DNA of 64,000 nt from Aegilops tauschii subsp. strangulata (taxonomy: Eukaryota; Streptophyta; Magnoliopsida; Poales; Poaceae), in assembly GCF_002575655.3 (NCBI RefSeq), contig NC_053037.3, positions 250,513,135-250,577,134 on the forward strand. Direction: 5' to 3'. The position numbers and the translations under genes were made by a program. The notes under the pieces are model-generated. The model searched no databases and had not been told where the DNA came from. It worked only from the letters and a program-made list of their open reading frames with translations. This document shows, in pieces, positions 1 through 10,745 of the stretch (the stretch's first letter is position 1; every line of letters starts with the position of its first letter).

Positions 1-1
1 G

Positions 2-61
2 CGCAAGGGGAACAAGAACGGAGTTACCAGTGATGATTTCAGGACTTTGAAGCCACCGTAA
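2..61 (+). pseudogene. Integrase C-terminal tail of a CRW copy lying to the left of the window
   Basis: The reading frame ends in SDDF..KPP followed by TAA at 59-61, the same C-terminus seen at 40656, 56381 and 63636. The last ten codons lie inside the LTR that starts at 31. It shows that this LTR is shared between an upstream CRW body and the downstream leader. Confidence 0.75.
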
Positions 62-285
62 GGAGTGAATGAAGCCTTGGACGAAATATAAAAGATGCCA
101 CTTCATAAATTTCGTCCAGAGGCTATTCTAGGTGCTGCGTCACCTTATTATTGGGCCAGGCCCATGTAATTTCGAAATACATAAGTATAGGCTGTTTTTA
201 GAGTCCGTGTGTGAGGGGAAATAAGAGATAGGGTTGGTTTCGGACCCCTTCTCCAAGGGCCACGAAATTCCCCCCTCTTCCTCCA

Positions 286-291
286 TATATA
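286..291 (+). promoter_or_regulatory. Putative TATA box in the CRW LTR
   Basis: TATATA lies in a C-rich context 133 bp upstream of an AATAAA in the same LTR, the order expected of U3 promoter, R and polyadenylation signal. The motif is kept in the copies at 40880-40885 and 56606-56611. Confidence 0.6.
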
Positions 292-418
292 CAGCCCTTA
301 GGGCACCATTTAGACTTGGGGGTTTTGTTTAGATTAAAAGTTCGCCATAGCTGCAACTTCGCGTACTTCGTTTGTGTTCAACAACCAGACAAAGGCGTCA
401 CAGAACCCCACCTTGATC

Positions 419-424
419 AATAAA
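419..424 (+). terminator. Putative polyadenylation signal in the CRW LTR
   Basis: AATAAA follows the TATA box in the same LTR and is conserved at 41012-41017 and 56738-56743. The R region would lie between the two motifs. Confidence 0.5.
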
Positions 425-677
425 GCTTTCATCTTATATTCGCAATATCCAGATTGCAATCTCGGTTTCTTGCTTGTTCTTCGTTTGCTCGCAGGAAACA
501 GACCCTCGTGGTCAGGTTGATCGTGCTCCGGCGTGGTCAATAACCTCTCGGAGTTGGTTTAGCGATTGCTAAGGCGCGACGTCATCGCACGTTCGTAGTC
601 GGATCGTCAAAGTCGACCTCCACCAAAGCGATATCCATCATCTCATCGAAAGACGGGACACCTTTGCCTCTACCAAG

Positions 678-687
678 TGGTATCAGA
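678..687 (+). other. CRW-A primer binding site
   Basis: TGGTATCAGA starts two bases after the LTR end and matches the complement of the initiator tRNA-Met 3' end. The match fails after ten bases, as it also does in CRW-D. Confidence 0.75.
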
Positions 688-1105
688 TTTCCAGGTTGCT
701 CGGTGAGATTTTACAGTTTTTCGTAGTTTAGATCGAGTCTGTTCTTCATACCTATAGTCCACGAAAAAGCCACAAAAAAAATTAGGGTTAGTTCAGTATA
801 TCCGAACCAATCTGAGCCTTTGCATAATCTTTTTAGGGTTTTTGCTTTGTTGAATTTGCGATTGCATCGTCGTGTCAAGTTGCTGGTCTTAGAGTCTAGT
901 CTTTTAGAGTTTCGAGTTCTGGTCATAAGTTGTCACGCCGCCGCCGCACCATCATCATCGCCTTGCCATCTACCACTATTGCTTATCCGCCACCGCTCTG
1001 AATCCGTATCGATATACCACCACCAATCCTTATCCATATACCACCACCGATCCGTATCCATATACCACCACCGCTACCATATACCACCACCGCTGCCATA
1101 TCCTA

Positions 1106-1390
1106 CCACCATATATCCACTACCAATCCGAGTTCTTCTCATATTCGGTTTGTTTTACAGATCCATCTATTTTCCATTTCGTGTTTCCTTGCCTGAGTAG
1201 GTCTCGGAAAAATAATGTCTGGAGACCCCCGGGCAGTTTTTAGGCCAAAATTTCGGCAACCAAAAATATTTTTCCCTATCCTAGTTTTAGGTCCCGGGGA
1301 GTGTTTTGAGACACTCGCCATCATAGTGATTTTTTGTCGCACTTTTTCGTCGTCGCTGCCCTGATTTCCGAAAAAAAATAGTCAAAAAAT
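1106..1390 (+). repeat. 285-bp CRW leader segment repeated on the other side of Angela (9961-10245)
   Basis: The stretch from ATATATCCAC to the AATAGTCAAA run occurs just left of the Angela element and again just right of it, with scattered substitutions between copies. It is far longer than the 5-bp duplication that Copia integration makes. Confidence 0.85.
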
Positions 1391-1392
1391 AT

Positions 1393-3108
1393 TGAAGGAA
1401 ATATGCCCTAGAGGCAATAATAAAGTATTATATATTTCCTTATATCATGATAAATGTTTATTATTCATGCTAGAATTGTATTAACCGGAAACATAATACA
1501 TGTGTGAATACATAGACAAACAGAGTGTCACTAGTATGCCTCTACTTGACTAGCTCGTTAATCAAAGATGGTTATGTTTCCTAGCCATAGACATGAGTTG
1601 TCATTTGATTAACGGGATCACCTCATTAGGAGAATGACGTGATTGACTTGACCCATTCCGTTAGTTTAGCACTCGATCGTTTAGTATGTTGCTATTGCTT
1701 TCTTCATGACTTATACATGTTCCTATGACTATGAGATTATGCAACTTCCGTTTACCGGAGGAACACTTTGTGTGCTACCAAACGTCACAACGTAAATGGG
1801 TGATTATAAAGGGGCTCTACAGGTGTCTCCAAAGGTACTTGTTGGGTTGGCGTATTTCGAGATTAGGATTTGTCACTCCGATTGTCGGAGAGGTATCTCT
1901 GGGCCCACTCGGTAATGCACATCACTATAAGCCTTGCAAGCATTGTGACTAATGAGATAGTTGCGGGATGACATATTACGGAACGAGTAAAGAGACTTGC
2001 CGGTAACGAGATTGAACTAGCTATTGAGATACCGACGATCGAATCTCGGGCAAGTAACATACCGATGACAAAGGGAACAACGTATGTTGTTATGCGGTTT
2101 GACCGATAAAGATCTTCGTAGAATATGTGGGAACCAATATGAGCATCCAGGTTCCGCTATTGGTTATTGACCGGAGAGGTGTCTCGGTCATGTCTACATA
2201 GTTCTCGAACCCGAAGGGTCCGCACGCTTAACGTTACGATGACAGTTATATTATGAGTTTATATGTTTTGATGTACCGAAGGTTGTTCGGAGTCCCGGAT
2301 GTGATCACGGACATGACGAGGAGTCTCGAAATGGCCGAGACGTAAAGATCGATATATTGGACGACTATATTCGGACTTCGGAAAGGTTCCGAGTGGTTCC
2401 GGTATTTTTCGGAGTACCGGAGAGTTACGGGAATTCGTATTGGGCCTTAATGGGCCATACGGGAAAGGAGAGAAAGACCCAAAGGGTGGCCGCACCCCTC
2501 CCCATGGGCTAGTCCGAATTGGACTAGGGAGGGGGGCGCCCCCTTCCTTCTTTCTCCTTCCCCCTTCCCTTCTCCTACTCCCACAAGGAAAGGAGGAGTC
2601 CTACTCCCGGTGGGAGTAGGACTCCCCCCTTGGGCGCGCAACCTCCCCTTGGCCGGCTCTCTCCCCCTTGCTCCTTTATATACGGGGGCAGGGGGCACCC
2701 CATGGAAACACACTTGATATACAATATTTTAGCCGTGTGCGGTGCCGCCCTCCACCATATTACACCTCGATAATACCGTTGCGGAGCTTAGGCGAAGCCC
2801 TGCGTCGGTGGAACATCATCATCGTCACCACGCCGTCGTGCTGACAAAACTCTCCCTCAACACTCGGCTGGATCGGAGTTCGAGGGACGTCATCGAGCTG
2901 AACGTGTGTAGAACTCGGAGGTGCCGTGCGTTCGGTACTTGATCGGTCGGATCGTGAAGACGTACGACTACATCAACTGCGTTGTGATAACGCTTCCGTT
3001 GTCGGTCTACGAGGGTACGTGGACAACACTCTCCCCTCTCGTTGCTATGCATCACCATGATCTTGCGTGTGCGTAGGAATTTTTTTGAAATTACTACGTT
3101 CCCCAACG
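1393..3108 (+). repeat. Angela 5' LTR
   Basis: Runs from TGAAGG to CCCCAACG, the last base being G where the 3' copy has A. It holds a TATATA motif at 2677-2682 beside a CCTTTATATACGGG context like other BARE-1-group LTR promoters. Frames inside the C-rich block near 2500-2700 are not genes. Confidence 0.92.
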
Positions 3109-3109
3109 G

Positions 3110-3122
3110 TGGCATCCGAGCC
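3110..3122 (+). other. Angela primer binding site (degenerate)
   Basis: TGGCATCCGAGCC follows the LTR end and resembles the initiator tRNA-Met complement with two changes. Confidence 0.6.
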
Positions 3123-4369
3123 TGGTTTTATGCGTTGATGCTATGCACGAGTAGAACACAAGTGAGTTGTGGACGATATAAGTCATACTGCCTACCAGCA
3201 TGTCATACTTTGGTTCAGCGGTATTGTGAGATGAAGCGGCCCGGACCGACATTACGCGTACGCTTACGCGAGACTGGTTTCACCGTTCGGAGCACTCGTT
3301 GCTTAAAGGTGACTGGCGGGTGTCTGTCTCTCTCACTTTAGTTGAACCGAGTGTGGCTACGCCCGATCCTTGCGAAGGTTAAAACAGCACCAACTTGACA
3401 AACTATCGTTGTGGTTTTGATGCGTAGGTAAGAACGGTTCTTGCTAAGCCCGTAGCAGCCAAGTAAAACTTGCAACAACAAAGTAGAGGACGTTTAACTT
3501 GTTTTTGCAGGGCATGTTGTGATGTGATATGGTCAAGACATGATGCTATATTTTATTGTATGAGATGATCATGTTTTGTAACCGAGTTATCGGCAACTGG
3601 CAGGAGCCATATGGTTGTCGCTTTATTGTATGAGATGCAATCGCCATGTAATAGTTTTACTTTATCACTAAGCGGTAGCGATAGTCGTAAAAGAAATTAG
3701 TTGGCGAGACGACAACGATACTACGATGGAGATCAAGGTGTCGCGCCGGTGACGATGGTGATCATGACGGTGCTTCGGAGATGGAGATCACAAGCACGGT
3801 GCTTCGGAGATGGAGATCACAAGCACAAGATGATGATGGCCATATCATATCACTTATATTGATTGCATGTGATGTTAATCCTTTATGCATCTTATCTTGC
3901 TTTGATTGACGGTAGCATTATAAGATGATCTCTCACTAAAATTTCAAGATAAAGTGTTCTCCCTGAGTATGCACCGTTGCGAAAGTTCTTCGTGCTGAGA
4001 CACCACGTGTTAATCGGGTGTGATAGGCTCTACGTTCAAATACAACGGGTGCAAAACAGTTGCACACACGGAATACTCAGGTTAAACTTGACGAGCCTAG
4101 CATATACAGATATGGCCTCGGAACACAGAGACCGAAAGGTCGAGCGTGAATCATATAGTAGATATGATCAACATAGTGATGTTCAGCATTGAAACTACTC
4201 CATCTCACGTGTTAATCAGACATGGTTTAGTTGATTTGGATCACGTAATCACTTAGATGATTAGAGGGATGTCTATCTAAGTGGGAGTTCTTAAGTAATA
4301 TGATTAATTGAACTTAATTTTATCATGAACTTAGTCCTGATAGTATTTTGCAAATTATGTTGTAGATCA

Positions 4370-7300
4370 ATAGCTCGCGTTGTTGCTTCCCTGTGTTTAT
4401 TTTTTGATATGTTCCTAGAGAAAAATTATGTTGAAAGATGTTAGTAGCAAAGATGCGGATTGGATCCGTGATCTGAGGATTATCCTCATTGCTGCACAGA
4501 AAAATTATGTCCTTGATGCACCGCTAGGTGACAGACCTATTGCAGGAGCAGATGCAGACGTTATGAACGTTTGACTAGCTCAATATGATGACTACTTGAT
4601 AGTTTAGTGCACCATGCTTAACGGCTTAGAATCGGGACTTCAAAGACGTTTTGAACGTCATGGACCATATAAGATGTTCCAGGAGTTGAAGTTAATATTT
4701 CAAGCAAATACCCGAGTTGAGAGATATGAAGTCTCCAACAAGTTCTATAGCTAAAAGATGGAGGAGAATCGCTCAAACTAGTGAGCATGTGCTCAGATTG
4801 TCTGGGTACTACAATCGCTTGAATCAAGTGGGAGTTAATCTTCCAGATAAAATAGTGATTGACAGAATTCTCTAGTCACCATCACCAAGTTAGTAGAACT
4901 TCGTGATGAAGTATAGTATGCAAGGGATGACGAAAGTAATTCCCGAGCTCTTCGTGATGCTGAAATCGACGAAGGTAGAAATCAAGAAAAACATCAAGTG
5001 TTGATGGTTGACGAGACCACTAGTTTCAAGAAAAGGGCAAAGGGATAGAAGGGGAACTTCAAAAAGAATGGCAAGCAAGTTGCTACTCAAGTGAAGAAGC
5101 CCAAGTCTGTACCTAAGCCTGAGACTAAGTGCTTCTACTGCAAAGGGACTGGTCACTGGAAGCGGAACTACCCCAACTATTTGGTGGATAAGAAAGATGG
5201 CAAAGTGAACAAAGGTATACTGGATATACATGTTATTGATGTGTACTTTACTAGTGTTTATAGCAACCCCTCGGTATTTGATACTGGTTCAGTTGCTAAG
5301 AGTAGTAACTCGAAACGGGAGTTGCAGAATAAACAGAGACTAGTAAAAGGCGATGTAACGATGTGTGTTGGAAGTAGTTCCAAGATTGATATGATCATCA
5401 TCACACACTCCATGTACTTTCGGGATTAGCGTTGAAACTAAATAAGTGTTATTTGGTGTTTGCGTTGAGCATGAATATGATTTGATCATGTTTTTTGCAA
5501 TACGGTTATTCATTTAAGTTAGAGAACAATTGTTGTTCTGTTTACATGAATAAAAACCTTCTATGGTCATACACACCAACGAAAATGGTTTGTTGGATCT
5601 CGATCGTAGTGATACACATAATCATAATATTGAAGCCAAAAGATGCAAAGTTAATAATGATAGTGCAACTTATTTGTGGCACTGCCGTTTAGGTCATATT
5701 GGTGTAAAGCGCATGAAGAAACTCCATACTGATGGTATTTTGGAATCACTTGATTATGAATCACTTGATGCTTGCGATCCGTGCCTCATGGGCAAGATGA
5801 CTAAAACGCCGTTCTCCGGAACTATGGAGAGAGCAACAGATTTGTTGGAAATCATACATACAGATGTATGTGGCCTGATGAATATTGAGGCTCGTAGCAG
5901 GTATCATTATTTTCTGACCTTCACAGATGATTTGAGCATATATGGGTATATCTACTTAATGAAACAGAAGTCTGAAACATTTGAAAAGTTCATATAATTT
6001 CAGAGTGAAGCGAAAATCATCGTAACAAGAAAATAAAGTTTCTACGATTTGATCGTGGAGAAGAGTATTTTACTTACGAGTTTGGCCTTCAGTTGAAACA
6101 ATGTGAAATAGTTTCACTACTCATGCCACCTGGAACACCACGGTGTAATGGTGTGTCCGAACATCGTAACCGTACTTTATTAGATATGGTGCGATATATG
6201 ATGTCTCTTACCGATCTACCACTATCGTTTTGGGGTTATGCATTAGAGACAGCTACATTCACGTTAAATAGGGTACCATCTAAATCCGTTGAGACGACGT
6301 CTTATGAACTGTGGTTTGGCAAGAAACCAAAGTTGTCGTTTCTTAAAGTTTGGGGTTGCGATGCTTATGTGAAAAAGTTTCATCCTGATAAGCTCAAACC
6401 CAAATCGGAGAAATGTGTCTTCATAGGATACCCAAAGGAGACAGTTGGGTACACCTTCTATCACAGATCCGAAGGCAAGACATTCGTTGCTAAGTATGGA
6501 TCCTTTCTAGAGAAGGAGTTTCTCCCGAAAGAAGTGAGTGGGAGGAAAGTAGAACTTGATGAGGTAACTGTACCTGCTCCCTTATTGGAAAGTAGTTCAT
6601 CACAGAAATCTGTTCCTATGACTTCTACACCAATTAGTGAGGAAGTTAATGATGATGATCATGTAACTTCAGATCAAGTTACTACCAAACCTCGTAGGTA
6701 AACCAGAGTAAGATCCGCACCAGAGTGGTACGGTAATCCTGTTCTGGAGGTTATGATACTAGACCATGACGAACCTACGAACTATGAAGAAGCGATGGTG
6801 AGCCCAGATTCCGCAAAATGGCTTGAGGCCATGAAATCTGAGATGAGATCCATGTATGAGAACAAAGTGTGGACTTTGGTTGACTTGCCTGATGATCGGC
6901 AAGCAATTGAGAATAAATGGATCGTCAAGAGGAAGACGGACGCTGATAGTAGTATTACTATCTACAAAGCTAGAATTGTCGCAAAAAGGTTTTTCGACAA
7001 GTTCAAGGTGTTGACTACGATGAGAGTTTCTCACTCGTATCTATGCTTAAGTCTGTCTGAATCATGTTAGCAATTGCCGCATTTTATGAAATATGGCAAA
7101 TGGATAAACAAAACTGCATTCCTTAATGGATTTATTAAAGAAGAGTTGTATATGATGCAACCAGAAGGTTTTGTCAATCCTAAAGATGCTAACAAAATAT
7201 GCAAGCTCCAGCGATCCATCTATGGACTGGTGCAAGTATCTCGGAGTTGGAATATGCGCTTTGATAAGTTGATCAAAGGATATAGTTTTATACAGACTTG

Positions 7301-8060
7301 CGGTGAAGCCTGTATTTACAAGAAAGTGTGTGGGAGCACTACAACATTTCTGATAAGTATATGTGAATGACATATTGTTGATCGGAAATAATGTAGAATT
7401 ATTCTGCAAAGCATAAAGGAGTGTTTGAAAGGAGTTTTTCAAAGAAAGACCTCGGTGAAGCTGCTTACATATTGAGCATCAAGATCTAGAGAGATAGATC
7501 AAGACGCTTGATAAGTTTTTTCAATGAGTACATACCTTAACAAGATTTTGAAGTAGTTCAAAATGGAACAGTCAAAGAAAGAGTTCTTGCCTGTGTTACA
7601 AGGTGTGAAATTGAGTAAGACTCAAAGCCCGACCACGGCAGAAGATAGAAAGAGAATGAAAGTCATTCCCTATGCCTTGGCCATAGGTTCTATAAAGTAT
7701 GCCATGCTGTGTACCAGATCTATTGTATACCCTACACTGATTTTTGCAAGGGAGTACAATAGTGATCTAGGAGTAGATCACTGGGCAGCGGTCAAAATTA
7801 TCCTTAGTGGAATAAGGATATGTTTCTCGATTATGGAAGTAACAAAAGGTTCGTCGTAAAGGGTTACGTCGATGCAAGTTTTGACACTAAATCTAGATGA
7901 CTCTAAATCTCGGTCTAGATACATATTGAAAGTGGGAGCAATTAGCTAGAGTAGCTCCGTGCAGAGCATTGTAGACATAGAAATTTGCAAAATACTTACG
8001 GATCTGAATGTGACAGACCCGTTGACTAAAATTATCTCACAATCAAAACATGATCACACC
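4370..8060 (+). pseudogene. Degenerate Copia gag-pol of the Angela element
   Basis: Pieces in Copia order remain. Gag begins at 4370 where the expected ATG reads ATA. A zinc knuckle lies near 5130 whose final Cys is replaced by Tyr (CFYC...HWKRNY). A protease-like VFDTGS lies at about 5275. Integrase with the HHCC-type LWHCRLGH...DPCL region lies at 5563-5997, followed by a TAA, then the rest at 6093-6701. RT pieces lie at 6753-7070 and 7074-7370, and RNase H remnants at 7563-8060. Many stops and frameshifts separate them and the RT catalytic region is broken. Much of the RNase H is deleted near 7900. It cannot encode a working polyprotein. Confidence 0.88.
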
Positions 8061-8079
8061 TTAGTACTCTTTGGGTGTT

Positions 8080-8232
8080 AATCACATAGCGATGTGAACT
8101 AGATTATTGACTCTAGTAAACCCTTTGAGTGTTGGTCACATAGAGATGTGAACTATGGGTGTTAATCACATGGTGATGTGAATTATTGATGTTAAATCAC
8201 ATGGCGATGTGAACTAGATTATTGACTCTAGT
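8080..8232 (+). repeat. Short tandem repeats upstream of the Angela PPT
   Basis: Four degenerate units carry the core GTGTTAATCACATAG.GATGTGAA, with ATTATTGACTCTAGT between some of them. The last unit runs into the GTGGGAGAC polypurine tract just before the 3' LTR. Confidence 0.7.
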
Positions 8233-8245
8233 GCAAGTGGGAGAC

Positions 8246-9960
8246 TGAAGAAATATGCCCTAGAGGCAATAATAAAGTATTATATATTTCCTTATATCAT
8301 GATAAATGTTTATTATTCATGCTAGAATTGTATTAACCGGAAACATAATATATGTGTGAATACATAGACAAACAGAGTGTCACTAGTATGCCTCTACTTG
8401 ACTAGCTCGTTAATCAAAGATGGTTATGTTTCCTAGCCATAGACATGAGTTGTCATTTGATTAACGGGATCACCTCATTAGGAGAATGACGTGATTGACT
8501 TAACCCATTCCGTTAGCTTAGCACTCGATCATTTAGTATGTTGCTATTGCTTTCTTCATGACTTATACATGTTCCTATGACTATGAGATTATGCAACTCC
8601 CGTTTACCGAAGGAACACTTTGTGTGCTACCAAACGTCACAACGTAAATGGGTGATTATAAAGGTGCTCTACAGGTGTCTCCAAAGGTACTTGTTGGGTT
8701 GGCGTATTTCGAGATTAGGATTTGTCACTCCGATTGTCGGAGAGGTATCTCTGGGCCCACTCGGTAATGCACATCACTATAAGCCTTGCAAGCATTGTGA
8801 CTAATGAGATAGTTGCGGGATGATGTATTACGGAACGAGTAAAGAGACTTGCCGGTAACGAGATTGAACTAGGTATTGAGATACCGACGATCGAATCTCG
8901 GGCAAGTAATATACCGATGACAAAGGGAACAACGTATGTTTATGCGGTTTGACCGATAAAGATCTTCGTAGAATATGTGGGAACCAATATGAGCATCCAG
9001 GTTCCGCTATTGGTTATTGACCGGAGAGGTGTCTCGGTCATGTCTACATAGTTCTCGAACCCGAAGGGTCCGCACGCTTAACGTTACGATGACAGTTATA
9101 TTATGAGTTTATATGTTTTGATGTACCGAAGGTTGTTCGGATTCCCGGATGTGATCACGGACATGACGAGGAGTCTCGAAATGGCCGAGACGTAAAGATC
9201 GATATGTTGGACGACTATATTCGGACTTCGGAAAGGTTCCGAGTGATTCGGGTATTTTTCGGAGAACCGGAGAGTTACGGGAATTCGTATTGGGCCTTAA
9301 TGGGCCATACGGGACAGGAGAGAAAGACCCAAAGGGTGGCCGCACCCCTCCCCATGGGCTAGTCCGAATTGGACTAGGGAGGGGGGGCGCCCCCTTCCTT
9401 CTTTCTCCTTCCCCCTTCCCTTCTCCTACTCCCACAAGGAAAGGAGGAGTCCTACTCCCGGTGGGAGTAGGACTCCCCCCTTGGGCGCGCCACCTCCCCT
9501 TGGCCGGCCCTCTCCCCCTTGCTCCTTTATATACGGGGGCAGGGGGGCACCCCATGGAAACACACTTGATATACGATATTTTAGCCGTGTGCGGTGCCCC
9601 CCTCCACCATATTACACCTCGATAATACCGTTGCGGAGCTTAGGGGAAGCCCTGCGTCGGTGGAACATCATCATCGTCACCACGCCGTCGTTCTGACGAA
9701 ACTCTCCCTCAACACTCGGCTGGATCGGAGTTCGAGGGACGTCATCGAGCTGAACGTGTGTAGAACTCGGAGGTGCTGTGCGTTCGGTACTTGATCGGTC
9801 GGATCGTGAAGACGTACGACTACATCAACTGCGTTGTGATAACGCTTCCGCTGTCGGTCTACGAGGGTACGTGGACAACACTCTCCCCTCTCGTTGCTAT
9901 GCATCACCATGATCTTGCGTGTGCGTAGGAATTTTTTTGAAATTACTACGTTCCCCAACA
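8246..9960 (+). repeat. Angela 3' LTR
   Basis: Starts TGAAGAAATATG (one G fewer than the 5' copy) and ends CCCCAACA. TATATA at 9528-9533. Alignable end to end with 1393-3108. Confidence 0.92.
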
Positions 9961-10745
9961 CATATATCCACCACCAATCCGAATTCTTTTCATATTCGGT
10001 TTGTTTTAAAGATCCATCTATTTTCCGTTTCATGTTTCCTTGCCTGAGTAGGTCTCGGAAAAAAAACGAGTCTGGAGACCCCTGGGCAGTTTTTAGGCCA
10101 AAATTTCGGCAACCAAAAATATTTTTTCCCTATCCTATTTTTAGGTCCCGGGGAGTGTTTTGAGACACTCGCCATCTTAGTGATTTTTTGTCGCACTTTT
10201 TCGTCGTCGCTGCCCTGATTTCCGAAAAAAAATAGTCAAAAAAATTTTGTGCCCATCCTGTCAGTTTGACCTGGGAAGAGTTTTGAGACACTCGCCATTA
10301 TAGTGATTTTTCGCAAAAAAAAAGAGGAGCGCAATTTTTTTTCCAGAGTGTGCTTTTCCCTTGTTTACGTGCAGCGCCGTGATTTTGTTAGTGTTCTAGG
10401 CTCGCGTCTCTAGCACGGTCTAGCCTAGGACCAGCACAGTACCGTCGTTGAGCGTTTATTCAACTTTGCATCTCTGAATTGATTATTGCTTACCATTTTG
10501 CTACCATATTATAAGCCTTCCCAGCTCCACATAAGTCTACATCGTGCGTTTGACTCTCCCTGGTAATCGCTATATCCAAGCTTCGAGAGTTTTTGACTAC
10601 AACGGTTGCCGATCACCACCTGCTGCTGGGTAAGAACTGGTAAGAATTTGAGATTCGCTTGAAGGTTTTGTGACACACCACCATCACCACCACTTCCTAG
10701 TAGTCTGCAGGATCATATTCTTTTGTGTTTCTATTGCTGCTAACC
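9961..10745 (+). other. CRW-A untranslated leader, right piece
   Basis: Resumes the CRW leader after Angela but begins about 285 bp upstream of where the left piece stopped (see 1106-1390). It then continues collinearly with CRW-D 57420-58205 up to the gag start. No coding capacity. Confidence 0.8.

Larger units (their letters stand above)
31..675 (+). repeat. CRW LTR (5' LTR of CRW-A as arranged)
   Basis: It begins TGATGATTTC and ends CTACCA. The terminal CA is kept, while the other copies end CTATCA. Length is 645 bp, matching the 643-645 bp full copies at 40626, 49164, 51874 and 56351. A PBS follows directly. Its 5' sequence (AAGGAGTGAATGA) resembles the CRW-B LTR at 49164-49807 more than the supposed partner at 40626-41268. 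Confidence 0.9.
676..1392 (+). other. CRW-A untranslated leader, left piece
   Basis: Non-coding leader between PBS and gag. At about 1010-1110 it holds degenerate short tandem repeats (about 24 bp, core ATATACCACCACC), also present at about 57330-57440 in CRW-D. Short open frames over the repeats are simple-sequence translations. The segment stops at the Angela insertion. Confidence 0.75.
1393..9960 (+). mobile_element. BARE-1/WIS/Angela-type Ty1-copia retrotransposon, near full length
   Basis: Two LTRs of 1,716 and 1,715 bp (1393-3108 and 8246-9960) flank a 5.1-kb internal region with PBS, degenerate gag-PR-IN-RT-RH in Copia order, and a purine-rich PPT just before 8246. The LTR start (TGAAGGAAATATGCCC) and end (TACGTTCCCCAAC) are typical of the BARE-1/WIS/Angela group. 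By eye I count roughly 25-30 substitutions between the LTRs, about 1.6%, so the insertion is fairly young. The 5-bp flanks differ (AATAT on the left, CATAT on the right), so the two ends may come from different insertions. Confidence 0.93.

Noticed and set aside
820..1200. 126-codon Ser/His-rich open frame in the CRW leader (also 57140-57451)
   Set aside because: Covers short CCACCACC tandem repeats in the untranslated leader; not maintained as a gene.
1725..1952. 75-codon frame conserved in both Angela LTRs (also 8577-8804)
   Set aside because: Same frame in both copies simply because LTRs are duplicates; BARE-1-group LTRs are not known to encode a protein here.
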